This document shows, in pieces, positions 46,267-55,055 of a stretch of 64,000 bases of DNA (positions within the stretch are counted from its first letter, which is position 1; each line of letters opens with the position of its first letter). Location: NCBI GenBank assembly GCA_021495925.1, contig JAKEKT010000044.1, positions 62,001 to 126,000 on the forward strand, written 5' to 3'. The notes beneath the pieces are model-generated. The model did no database searches. It was not told the origin of the DNA and was given only the letters and a program-made list of their open reading frames with translations. Both the position numbers and the translations under genes were made by a program. Origin of the DNA: Diplodia intermedia (Eukaryota > Ascomycota > Dothideomycetes > Botryosphaeriales > Botryosphaeriaceae).

Positions 46267-46971
46267 CCGTACTTGAGCAGATCAGGTTGCTACTTGCGAG
46301 CTCAACAACTACGACCGCCGCAAGATCAAGTACTGCGGTCAGTCATATCCCCTCGGCCGCCCGACCATCATCGTCGGCAAGAAGGACGAGAACGGCCAAG
46401 TCCATATGCCGCTCGAGGTGCTCAAGACCAACAACATCCCCGCCACCATCAGGAAAACCAGCCGCCTGTGGAACTCTGTCACTTGTGTCCAGGCCCTTGG
46501 CGCGTTTCTTGAATGAAGATCAAGTACTGGGGTCAGTCATATCTCATCGGCTGCCCGACCTCAACAACGGCAACACCCCCCCTCCCTCCTCCGCGACCTC
46601 ACCGCCCCTCACCTCAGCAGTACAACGCACACAGTGACCGAGAATTGGAGGAGAAAGCTGCTACGCCTACCACGTCGATCAGTCGGACGCTTCCCGCTCC
46701 GAGTCCCTGGTAGAGAAGTTCAGAAACTCGTCTGAGCCGGTGTTGGAAGTCGACACTCGCGTTCGTCCTGCGCAAATCTGACCAACGCAGTGGCTGGACG
46801 CTTCCGCCACAGCCCTGAGGAGATGCCCACGGACCGCGTCCTTGCCAAGGGCACGATCCAAGTCCTGAAGGTTACAGGGATAGCGGTGATGAGCAGCTTG
46901 ATCGGGATTGTGCGTGTGAGAGGACGGGGCGTCCGCCCGCCATGTGCGAGGCACCCAACTGCCGCCCTCGA

Positions 46972-47187
46972 GTAAGTGCCCTCGCGACCCCTCAACACGG
47001 CAGGATGGTGTACTGACGGACGCAGCTCTTCTACACGTTCCAGGACTTTCCGAACTCTCTCCTGTTCCCACGCCCTCGCGTAAGTGCCTTCGCGACCCCT
47101 CAACACAGCAGGATGGTGTACTGACAGACGCAGCTCTTCTACACGTTCCAGGACTTCCCGAACTCTCTCTTGATTCCGCGCCCTCGC
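46972..47187 (+). repeat. Tandem duplication of an intron+exon pair, period 108 bp
   Basis: Copy 1 (46972-47079) and copy 2 (47080-47187) each consist of a 54-nt intron (GTAAGTGCC...TACTGAC...ACGCAG) and a 54-nt exon (18 codons, LFYTFQDFPNSLL.PRPR). The introns differ at few positions, and the donor, branch site and acceptor are intact in both. Since the exon is 18 codons and symmetrical, splicing both copies keeps the frame; after copy 2 the exon runs on as EEDKC and a stop (TAG, 47203). Confidence 0.8.
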
Positions 47188-47213
47188 GAGGAAGACAAGT
47201 GTTAGCCGGGGCA

Positions 47214-47508
47214 GCGAGGCGGAATCACTTTGATCACGAAGCTGACATGACCTTCGACGGCAGGTTCATCGAAGAAGCTGGTAGGTAGGATTCGTTCAAG
47301 GAGGTCGACGATAGGATCGCCTGTGGCATGGCACGCATCGCCAGCATGACGAACTCAACGATGAACACCGTACAAACCTCGCCGTTGCCTTCTACCACAG
47401 GTGATCCTATCGTCGAGCTCTTAGATCGAATCCTACCCACTAGGTTCTTTAATGAACCCGCCGTCGAAGGTCACATCAGCTTCGCGATCAAAGTGATTCC
47501 GCCTCACC
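47214..47508. repeat. Long inverted repeat, arms about 113 bp, loop about 68 bp
   Basis: Left arm 47214-47326 and right arm 47395-47508 are reverse complements with about 15 mismatches by eye (about 87% identity), mostly transitions. The arms include GACCTTCGACGGC..GTTCAT and GTAGGATTCG on the left and their complements on the right. The right arm belongs to the coding frame 47328-47726, so the left arm looks like an inverted copy of coding sequence. A transcript through both arms would fold into a long hairpin. Confidence 0.8.
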
Positions 47509-47726
47509 TTCCAGAGCGCCCGGCCAACCTATACCACATCACGTGGAAGAAGACGCCATGCGCGCCCAGGGATCTGATGACAGCCTGGGCGGAAATGAAG
47601 CTTGAGCGCAAGCACAATGCCCTTAAGCCGACCGCCAACGACGACGGCGTCTGGATCCCGTTGCGCGAGTGGCTTCTCAAGTATTTCTCGAGCTGCGGGG
47701 GACGAACTTTGCACATTTTGGTTTGA
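47328..47726 (+). CDS. Hypothetical protein overlapping the inverted repeat
   Basis: ATG 47328 opens 132 codons. After a Thr/Ser-rich start, residues about 25 onward look folded: GDPIVELLDRILPTRFFNEP, then GHISFAIKVIPPHLPERPAN, LYHITWKKTPCAPRDLMTAW and IPLREWLLKYFSSCGGRTL, with spaced aromatic and charged residues. Frame and composition are much better than in flanking DNA. The first folded segment lies in the right arm of the inverted repeat. It may be the last exon of a longer gene whose earlier exons are at 46972-47203. No domain recognised. Confidence 0.4.
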   Translation: MARIASMTNSTMNTVQTSPLPSTTGDPIVELLDRILPTRFFNEPAVEGHISFAIKVIPPHLPERPANLYHITWKKTPCAPRDLMTAWAEMKLERKHNALKPTANDDGVWIPLREWLLKYFSSCGGRTLHILV

Positions 47727-48175
47727 TGGGAGAAGGGATTTCTCTCATTTCCGGCGAAAGAACTCGCCTGCACGATGGGATTGGGCAGCGCCGAGAGCGA
47801 TAGCAAGGGTGATGCCAACGAAGTTCTCACGTCGGCAGGAGGATAGGCCTGGAGTGACAAGAGAGGTTTGCGAGTTGTTAGCGGAAATAAATCATCATCT
47901 CATTTGCGCTGTTGCTTGCCTGCGAATTCCGTGATCGTGACTGTGACTGTGACCGTCGGTGGCACCGCATTCCGGCTTTTGCTGGCCACGAGGGTGCCCT
48001 CGCATTGGCATCTGAAACCTTGGTGGACAGTGAAAACGTCCGCCTGCCGTGACAACCCTCAGCGTGGACCGGTCACGCGGCTGACTCGGTCTGCTGCCGC
48101 TCGAGCCTACCGAAGCCGGCCAGTTGCGCCTGCACGCGCTTCGCCACTTCCAGAACCTGCCACCGCCGGCCGACG

Positions 48176-48573
48176 TTGAGCCTGACATCACTTTGCCGCG
48201 CTGCGGCGCCCTCCAACTCCATCCATCCATCCGCACCGCGCACTCTCAACGCTGCATCGCCAAGTTGCGCCATCGCCCTTGCTCATCTCAAATCCTCGCT
48301 GGAGGCTCGACAAAAGGCGCGTAGCCCGCAAGCCGGCGCGCCATCTGCAATCGAGCTTCCGCCAACGGACGCCGAGTAAGTACGACTCCGCCTTTCAGGT
48401 TGCGCCCGTCCTAACCTCGCAACCCCAGCTGCTTCGATCTGTTCGCTTCCCGAACGCCAGTCGTCCGACAAGTCAAGCCTGAGGCTCTCGCCTGCCGCCG
48501 CTCACTTTCGGCTCCTGGCTCCTACCCGCGACAACAACTTTTCCAAGTGGCAAGACCAGCTCACCGCACCTGA
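48176..48573 (+). CDS. Hypothetical spliced gene fragment (unit C), 5' end undefined
   Basis: Coding-like sequence ending SAIELPPTDA meets a GTAAGT donor at 48376. A 53-nt intron with a TCCTAAC branch region ends CCCCAG, and the next exon (48429-48573) continues in phase with CFDLFASRTPVVRQVKPEAL and stops at TGA. The first exon contains a helical segment (IALAHLKSSLEARQKARSPQ). No ATG exists in this frame after 48176; the first exon may itself begin at an acceptor near 48160. Function unknown. Confidence 0.35.
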
Positions 48574-48796
48574 CCTCAGCGGCACGTCCGCTCCTCTATG
48601 ACTGCGCGCCCTCACTCCATCATGACAACGACGAAGCTCGTCGATGAGGACGATGACCCGCCTGACCCTCACTTGCATCCGCTTCGTTTCGATGAACCTG
48701 AAGTTGTTACAGTAAGTCGGCTCATCCCTTCCGACAGTCAGCGATGAAGTAACGTCATCGGTCGTGCTTCGTCCGGTCATCGAGAACTTGCCGCTG

Positions 48797-49984
48797 ATGA
48801 GGAAACAGGACGACTGCTCCGTTGCCAGAGCTCTCTTCATGTCGGGCGCCGCTCCCCCATTGCGAGCTGGGCGCTGCTTCCAGGCGCTCCAAGCTGTGAT
48901 GCCGACAATCCCGACAAGCATCCATGAGGGACGTGACACAGTGAACTGCACGGACTCGTCGGCTGCTCCTCCCGACACGTCCAACGACAACGAGAATCAG
49001 GACGAGATGAAGCCGTCGAACGCTCAATTCCACCCTACCGTAAGTGAAACCGCTCCCCTCTCACAGACGCAAGCTGACCGCCTCTTTCAGGTGCTTTGCG
49101 TCGTGGTGCCGACGATCCCGACAAGCATCCAAGCAGTACCGTCGACGATGAACCCTGATCTCCACTGCAACAACCTTGTGAAGCCTGGCGGACAACCCAA
49201 GAAGGAAATGCCCGAGGATTTCCACTGCCGTGCAGGATACGCAGGCTACGGCGATATCATGGACAAACTCTCTTCGCCGCTGAAGAGTCACCCAAGTCTC
49301 CCCTCTCAGCTGGCATCTGATCTCCCGCCGATGCCCGTCAGCTTCTCAATCATCCTTTTGATTAAACCAGTTTTTGGAAACCGCCTGATGGCCTCTGAGC
49401 ACTGCTCATGCCACTGGCAACAGCTTGTCGCAGACGATCCTTTCGACCCGACGGGGCCTGGTCCACCCGAGCGACACAACACCACTGTCCAGGCTGCTGT
49501 GGATCTTCACTACACTGCTTCTCACTTCGTCTCCCACAGTTCAAAACGTCAGAGCCGCTGCGTCCGTCTCCAGCCCGAAATCAACGAAAACACCTGGGCG
49601 TTTTCCTGCCTCTGCAAAGCAGATATGATGGAAGAACATGACAGGATGGCCAGCAGCCCAACATCAACGAAAATACTTGGCTGTTCTCCTGCCGCCGCTG
49701 AGACCAGAGCCGAGATGCACAGAGCAGGGAGTATTTGGGTGTTGTGCCATCATCAGCACGACCTCAACGAAAATACTTCGGCTGTTCTGCCGCCGCTGAA
49801 AACACAGAAGACTAACATGGTGTCGAGCCCATTGTGCCATCGACGGCCCAACGTCAACGAAAACACTCTGCTCTTCCTGCCGGTCCTGGGCTATGGGAAG
49901 AGTGGCAGGTGTTTGGGTCGTTGGTGGCACCCGGGCCCGACCTCAGCGAGAATACTTGTGTCTTCCTGCCCGTTGGAAGCATAA
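48797..49984 (+). CDS. Hypothetical repetitive protein of unit C
   Basis: ATG 48797 opens 395 codons. Two internal similarities are visible: VMPTIPTSI and VVPTIPTSI, encoded by duplicated segments about 210 bp apart (TGCCGAC..TCCCGACAAGCATCC at 48901 and 49110), each preceded by an acceptor-like pyrimidine tract ending in CAG. The C-terminal third has repeats of the form NENT..F.P (PEINENTWAF, HDLNENTSAV, PNVNENTLLF), encoded by the minisatellite starting near 49573. A GTAAGT at 49043 hints that part of the frame is intronic. At 49360-49380 it contains a 20-base sequence shared with the dispersed repeat at 19.6 kb. Uncertain as one protein; no family recognised. Confidence 0.3.
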   Translation: MRKQDDCSVARALFMSGAAPPLRAGRCFQALQAVMPTIPTSIHEGRDTVNCTDSSAAPPDTSNDNENQDEMKPSNAQFHPTVSETAPLSQTQADRLFQVLCVVVPTIPTSIQAVPSTMNPDLHCNNLVKPGGQPKKEMPEDFHCRAGYAGYGDIMDKLSSPLKSHPSLPSQLASDLPPMPVSFSIILLIKPVFGNRLMASEHCSCHWQQLVADDPFDPTGPGPPERHNTTVQAAVDLHYTASHFVSHSSKRQSRCVRLQPEINENTWAFSCLCKADMMEEHDRMASSPTSTKILGCSPAAAETRAEMHRAGSIWVLCHHQHDLNENTSAVLPPLKTQKTNMVSSPLCHRRPNVNENTLLFLPVLGYGKSGRCLGRWWHPGPTSARILVSSCPLEA

Positions 49985-50375
49985 GGTATTCTGGGTCGTT
50001 GCGCCATCGGCAGCCCAACATCAACGAAAATACTCGGTGTCCTTGTCGCCGCCGCAGCTGCTGATGGTGCAACGGCCCGACCTCAACGAAAATACTCTGT
50101 TCTTGCTGCCGTTTGGAAAACATGAGGTACCCTGGGTCGTTGTGCCATCATCAGCCCGACATCAGCGAGAATACTTGGTGTTCTTGTCTCCGTGGCTGAT
50201 GATGGCGCAACGGCCCGACCTCAGCGAAAATACTTTCTGCTTCGTGGTTCTGGGAAAGCATGAGGTATCCTGGGCCGTTGTGTCATCAGCAGCCCGACCT
50301 CAGCGAAAATACTTGCTGCTCCGCCGCTGGAGGTTGCTGATGGCACGACGGCCCGACCTCAGCGAGAATACTTGT
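49573..50375 (+). repeat. Minisatellite, 11 copies, core CGACCTCAACGAAAATACT
   Basis: The core (CCCGACCTCA[A/G]CGA[A/G]AATACT) starts near 49573, 49654, 49755, 49846, 49934, 50011, 50074, 50152, 50212, 50291 and 50350. Spacing is 80-100 bp in the older left part and then alternates about 78 and 60 bp, giving a higher-order unit of about 138 bp (46 codons). The spacer also repeats (CATGAGGTA.CCTGGG.CGTTGTG.CATCA). The array ends 63 bp before a conserved-looking GATGGAAGAACATGA block that also occurs at 49627. Confidence 0.85.
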
Positions 50376-50414
50376 GCTTTTCTTGCCTCTTGCGGACATG
50401 ATGGAAGAACATGA
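49893..50414 (+). CDS. Repeat protein read through the minisatellite
   Basis: ATG 49893 opens 173 codons, nearly all of it minisatellite. The frame uses two alternating readings of the core, QREYL/QRKYL and DL(N/S)ENT, every 23 or so residues, with KHEV.W.VV between. The 46-codon higher-order period keeps the frame open. Whether it is expressed is unknown; the array could equally be a non-coding satellite that happens to lack stops in this frame. Confidence 0.25.
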   Translation: MGRVAGVWVVGGTRARPQREYLCLPARWKHKVFWVVAPSAAQHQRKYSVSLSPPQLLMVQRPDLNENTLFLLPFGKHEVPWVVVPSSARHQREYLVFLSPWLMMAQRPDLSENTFCFVVLGKHEVSWAVVSSAARPQRKYLLLRRWRLLMARRPDLSENTCAFLASCGHDGRT

Positions 50415-50961
50415 TGCGATGGACTCGTTGGTGGGGCGCGCGGTGGAATAAATCGTTGGATGGTCTTTTCCTTAGTCTAGCTGGCTCAATTAAAGATTTT
50501 AGTAGCGACAATAATTTGATCTCTCTCTTTCTCTCCGTGACTCCCTTGACAACTACGTGCATCATCTGCTGGTTCCCTCAAAATGGCAAAGTCTGTCATA
50601 TCACTCTTGCGTCCGCATTCATGTACTCTCGAGCCATTCCGATCCGTAGCCAACAAGCAAGTACACATGCAAACCACACATCCTTCCCAGCAGAGCACCA
50701 TCAACAGATCCGGCAGCCCTCCCACTCCCGCTACAACACCGCCACCCACCGTAACAATCCCCGCCCATGGAACCTTTGAATGCAATCCGTCCCCTCGCTC
50801 CACATCCAACCGTCAAGAAACAAGGCCGAGAGCCAGCCAGACCGCCCAACCAACCACAACCCCCTCCCTCACAGAACTAGCCCAGCACCCCGGCATCCAC
50901 CAAACCGAACCGTCTGTCCCACGCCATGCGCCGGCCCGGTCGTAGCCGTCGAAGAACAAAC

Positions 50962-50964
50962 TCA

Positions 50965-50997
<33 letters not shown>

Positions 50998-51567
50998 GCT
51001 CAACGGCCCGCAGCGCCCGGTATGTATGTACGTCTGCCCTCGCGTGTGCCTGCCGCCCCGATGTACGTGTACGCATATGCAGCCCGCCCGGCTTCGGCGT
51101 TGCGGCCGGGTGTGGATGCGGATCTGGGGAAGGCGGGGAATTGGGTCGGCTGCCGGGCGCTGCTGGCTGGGAGCGGGGCGGGCTAAAGGCAGGGGTTGTT
51201 GTTCGTGGTGGTGGTGGGCGGCCTGCTTACGAGGGGACACGGCGAAGGAAGGGTGGAAGGGGGGAGCACCTGGAGGAGCGTGAGGGGCAAGAGCGGTGGC
51301 GGACGCAGTAGTAGTAGCAGTAGAAGCAACCGCACACTGGCCTGCCTCCCGCTGCCGTTGATGCAGATACCATGGCGGGAATGAGGGCGTCGTGCCGTCG
51401 TCATCCTCCTCCGGTGCCTGAGGATTTCGTCCTACCCCTCCAGCGACCCAATACGCAGGAACAGCCTGCGCAGCAGGGACCCGTTATCATTCCCCTCCGG
51501 CAACCATGTCGGGAGCTGGCATCGGCCCCACATAGCGCTGAATCACAGTATCAACGAGAGCGGGCAT
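50962..51567 (-). CDS. Hypothetical low-complexity protein ending in poly-Asp, 2 exons
   Basis: Exon 51567-51532 (MPALVDTVIQRY) and exon 51465-50962 join in phase across a 66-nt intron (GTGGGG donor, TGATAAC branch region, GCGCAG acceptor); 179 residues. The intron removes a tandem TGA TAA that would otherwise stop the frame. The product is Pro/Ala/His/Gln-rich with a Tyr/Trp segment early (AVPAYWVAGGVG) and an acidic patch (APEEDDDG); it ends in ten or so Asp residues encoded by the GTC microsatellite at 50971-51000. The frame also stays open upstream to about 51717, but without an ATG, so a further 5' exon is likely. No family recognised. Confidence 0.35.
50970..51001. repeat. (GTC)n microsatellite
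   Basis: About ten uninterrupted TCG/GTC repeats. On the minus strand they encode the Asp run of the gene ending at 50962. Confidence 0.95.
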
Positions 51568-52402
51568 GGCGCTGTTGTGCAGATGGGGAGTCTGGTATGC
51601 ATGTGTATGTATGGTGACGACGACAGCGGAGACGGCGGAGATGGCGGAGACGGCGGAGACAGCGACGACAGCTCGGACGGCCGCGGCGGCGAAGACGAGG
51701 TGCTGCCACGACAGCACAAAAAAGTATGCCGGACGGTCGGGAGAGACGGGCTTCTGGACGCGGAGACAAGCGTATAGTCAACGTGGGCGGTGGCGGAGGA
51801 TGGCTGCGGCCAGCTCGGCGAGGTAGAAAGTTCGCGTGCGGCTTTCGAATCATTTGGGGGCGTTTCTGGCCAGGATCGTGGCGGAGGGCGCTGCGGAAGA
51901 TGGGGGACGCGCGAGCAGAGAAGCTGATGAGGACGGGAGAAGTGGTGAGTAGGCGCGCTAGACTGATGGAGAGCGCGGTGGTGGCACAGGAGCGGGCGTC
52001 GGAGCTGGTATAGCGGGTGGTGCTGCGGCTGGTTTCATGGACGGGTCTCCTCGCGCTGCGGGTGGAGGAGATAGAAAAGGGACTATATTGGATCATTGTG
52101 GTGCGGGCGGTTCTGGCGCGGTCGTTTCCGAAGGTTTGGTGTTGGGAGGGTGCGTATGAGTGGCTGGGGCATTCAGCGCGGCCAACTGGCGTTCATCTCG
52201 AACAAAGGGTGTTCACAACAGCAATGTCAGTTGTTTTTTCGGGTTCTTTGTTGCAAAGCTAACACAGCCAATGCCATTCACCAGCAACTCAGCAAGCTTC
52301 ATTACGTGCGACAGCTCTTAGCCAGCATTTCCACTCCGCAAACTTTCCCATACATCAACCTCGCTCGAGCTCTCAAACATCAACTTTATACGACAAAACA
52401 AC

Positions 52403-52567
52403 ATGGATACCAACATCGTCATCCTCAACGTCTTTTGGCTCTTACTGCTTCTCCTCATCCTCTTCGGCTTGGTCAAATTCGCGAACGGATGGGCGCGGAC
52501 GCGCAACCGGACCAATCTTGCCGATCGTCGCGCTCGTCGTCGCATGATCCGCAACATGTTTGGCTGA
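52403..52567 (+). CDS. Small single-pass membrane protein (54 residues)
   Basis: The ATG at 52403 has an excellent context (AACAACATGG) and opens 54 codons ending TGA. Residues 4-25 form one strong hydrophobic segment (NIVILNVFWLLLLLLILFGL), preceded by a short acidic N-terminus (MDT). It is followed by a basic tail rich in Arg (WARTRNRTNLADRRARRRMI). The positive-inside rule predicts the tail in the cytosol, with no cleavable signal peptide evident. A compact, strongly patterned frame like this is unlikely to be chance, although its length is short. No neighbour suggests a function; many fungal small membrane proteins act as subunits or regulators, which is only an analogy here. Confidence 0.6.
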   Translation: MDTNIVILNVFWLLLLLLILFGLVKFANGWARTRNRTNLADRRARRRMIRNMFG

Positions 52568-53464
52568 TTCGACGGAGATTTTTGAGCGGCGAACCTCCGC
52601 AGGATCACTGTAAGCGACCTTTTCATTTTCGAGATACACCAGGCTGACGGTTGCGGCGCAGATAGTCGGCGGACACGGCCATTTGGGCGTCAAGCGCGGA
52701 AGCACTGGGGGACAATGGCTTGTTCCGAAGAGATGCTGCAGCGAAATCAGGAAGAATTAAAGTAATCCCCTCTCAGGAGGTACTTCAAATACCATACAAT
52801 TTCAGAGTACGAATTGCTGTTTTCCACGTCCTGCTCATCGACGCGGTGCACACCGTCGGGCGTCCGAATCGACTACACGCGTACGTGCCACTGCCAAATA
52901 AGAATTCGGCTGTTGTAGGTGTAATGTCGAATGGACCTTTGATACTCGCTACAATTGTGATCAATGAGTAGATGATGGCGATGCTCATACATGGATTTGG
53001 CAAATTTCAGTTTCGCAGCGTACATATGTGGCAGCGTGGCGACCGTTTCTGAGGGAACTCTGAACACATCAAGATGATGTAGCAAATCGTGGTGGCCGAA
53101 AGAATTGCGGACGCCGTCTTCAGACGCCAGTTCAACCCAGCGGCGGCAGCTGTGTCAGGACCTCCATACTACCCATTTGATCTGGCCAGTGGCAGCACTG
53201 AGTCCTCACGGCATCTCGTAGAACACCTCAATGCTCGCAGTTTTGGTTAAGCTTAACAGGTGATGCGCATCTCTCGACGTTGTGAATCACATCCCTCTAT
53301 CCACAGGCGACGAAGCCGCAGTCACAGAAGACGGCATCCAAGAGCAAATAACTATACCACCCCCTAAACCACGTAGACGTCGGCGCGTTTCACATCACCA
53401 CGTCTTCTCCCTCCATTGAAAGAACGGCTAATCCTGGCCGCTATAAACGAGTTCGTCGAGCCCC

Positions 53465-53670
53465 CACGGTGGGTAACAAAAGAAATTGCCCACCCGCGCC
53501 TACCTCATGAGACAGTCTATATGAGATGGGTACATGAATACAAGACCTAGACATAAATGCGCGAGTTTCATACTTATTTTTACGTCCGGATCTTTCATTT
53601 AACTGCCTACATGAGTATTTTCATGTGTAAGGCAGGCGCGGGAGGGCAACTTCTTTTGTTCCCCGCCGTG
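53465..53670. mobile_element. MITE-like element with 40-bp terminal inverted repeats (copy 1)
   Basis: The left end (53465-53505), CACGGTGGGTAACAAAAGAA then ATTGCCCACCCGCGCCTACC, matches the reverse complement of the right end (53630-53670) with about five mismatches in 40. The 206-bp element holds about 120 bp of AT-rich DNA and no coding capacity. A clear target-site duplication is not visible. The ends are related to those at 58.9-59.06 kb. Confidence 0.6.
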
Positions 53671-54063
53671 CCCCTTTCACGTGTGTTTCTGGCCGTACGT
53701 TCAAGCATTGACATCTCAACATGAGGCGTTTAACATAGGGCAGAAATCATTTTGATAGATTGGCGGCTCTTTCAGGGTCGGCAGGGCGGTGGTATTGAGA
53801 GAATAGGCCTTTTCTCAAGATATCACTATAGTCCGCCGCTCAGTGGCCCCGGGAGACAGCCTTTCTTCGTCCGTTCCTTGCCTTCTGCGCCTGAATTATA
53901 TTTTAGAACTCCACAACCACCCTTGACACGTTTTCTTTTTCTCTTTTCGATGGACGGTGTTGGCACTGGCTACGCGCCAACATGGACGTCACGGTACACA
54001 AGGCTCTCTAACGTCTAACAGCAAACTTTAATACATCATCGCTAGCAAGGTGGCGTCTTGTCC

Positions 54064-54288
54064 ATGTTCCAGGTCCCTTTCTTCTGCTTGGAGGAAAGCG
54101 AAGATGACGACGAGAACATCCCGCTGTGCATGGTCGCAATGCCGACCGACAGCCAGCCCATATACGCTGAGAAGCGGAAAATTATCACGCCCGGCATACT
54201 ACGGAGGCTCCTGTTCGAGTTCGTGGCGGACGGAAAGCGCCAGTTGTTGCAGTTCAACACTGCAATTGCACAGACTGAGATGCATTAA
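54064..54288 (+). CDS. Small hypothetical protein (74 residues)
   Basis: ATG 54064 begins MFQVPFFCLEESEDDDENIP; the frame ends in TAA at 54288. Composition is balanced, with an acidic loop and then a basic/aromatic stretch (YAEKRKIITPGILRRLLFEF). An AG acceptor-like site (GCTAG) lies just before, and an upstream mini-frame with a GTACAC donor (about 53988) exists, but the phases do not match, so I start at 54064. No signal peptide or known motif. Confidence 0.4.
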   Translation: MFQVPFFCLEESEDDDENIPLCMVAMPTDSQPIYAEKRKIITPGILRRLLFEFVADGKRQLLQFNTAIAQTEMH

Positions 54289-54596
54289 CACCGTGGCTTT
54301 TTCGAACTGGAGGGCAGACGATCATCACAAGCATCTCACATTCCCTGAACGCAACAACACAAGTCTATATCAATTTCAAACTAACAACAAAGAAAGAAAA
54401 AAAGAAGAAGAAGAACGGAAGACTCAAACACCCAGCCCACGCCCCCGCCCAACCCCTTGCACCCCACAAGAAAGCGTACGTACATACATACATCCACACA
54501 AACACGACCACCCGAACGCACCCAGCCCCGTCCGTCCCCACACACGTGTCCCCTTACACCCCCACCCGACCGCACCGCACCGCCCCCACACCCCCC

Positions 54597-55055
54597 CTAC
54601 GCCGCAAGAGCAAAACACTTAAACGAGCTCGCCTGATCATTCAAGCCGCTGCCCCGCCCGAGATCCAGCAATCCGGGCGCGCGAAACGAGACGTTGCGCC
54701 CCTTGCAGCCCTTGTCCGAGTGCAGCCAGCACGAGTAGCCCGGGTTGACGTAGAAGCTGCTGACGCGGTCGTTCCACCACGCCTCGAAGTTGTAGCACTG
54801 CCACCCGGACACCTCCTGGTTGCGGCACCCCCCGCCGCCGTTGGCGTGCTGGCAGTAGCGCACGCGCGGCGGGGGCGAGTTGAAGTAGCGGGGTGTGAGG
54901 GATGGCGTCGTGGTGGTGTTGCCGAGGTCTGGGACGGGGTAGGCGGGCCCGAAGGCGCTGGGGGTGTCGGGGGAGGTGGTGCCGAGGGATTGGGGGGCGG
55001 CGAGGGTGAGGGCCGCGGTGGTGAGGGGGAGGAGGATGGTGTTGGTGATCTTCAT
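54597..55055 (-). CDS. Secreted six-cysteine protein, beta/gamma-crystallin-like C-terminus (candidate effector)
   Basis: ATG 55055 opens 152 codons. Residues 1-20 are a classic signal peptide (MKITNTILLPLTTAALTLAA), with likely cleavage before PQ. A Pro/Thr/Ser-rich linker follows (to about 60), then a compact domain with six cysteines at 68, 77, 87, 109, 117 and 147. It includes GWQCYNFEAWWNDRVSSFYV, NPGYSCWLHSDKGCKGRNV and LNDQASSFKC. The W-NDRVSS...Y-C-L-D-GC-KG spacing resembles beta/gamma-crystallin-type folds seen in small secreted microbial proteins; this assignment is by eye only. Small size, a secretion signal and paired cysteines are typical of fungal extracellular or effector-like proteins. 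The gene has no intron, and a TATATGG lies upstream near 55162-55168. Downstream DNA (54430-54600) is C-rich and simple. Confidence 0.75.
   Translation of the reverse strand: MKITNTILLPLTTAALTLAAPQSLGTTSPDTPSAFGPAYPVPDLGNTTTTPSLTPRYFNSPPPRVRYCQHANGGGGCRNQEVSGWQCYNFEAWWNDRVSSFYVNPGYSCWLHSDKGCKGRNVSFRAPGLLDLGRGSGLNDQASSFKCFALAA

Noticed and set aside
46290..46516. Resemblance of KYCGQSYPLGRPTIIVGKKD and the following PLEVLK to the end of an Argonaute PAZ domain, with an upstream RGRGG patch
   Set aside because: Only a loose pattern match by eye; no catalytic PIWI residues or other Argonaute blocks were found nearby, so no such function is claimed. A profile search (PF02170, PF02171) would decide it.
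49573..50375. CRISPR-like array (short core, regular spacing)
   Set aside because: The spacers are themselves repeats and the core varies; it is a minisatellite.
51551..52096. Minus-strand 181-codon frame starting MIQYSPFSIS
   Set aside because: Ser/Arg/Pro-rich throughout, overlaps a better-supported spliced frame in another phase, and has no motif.
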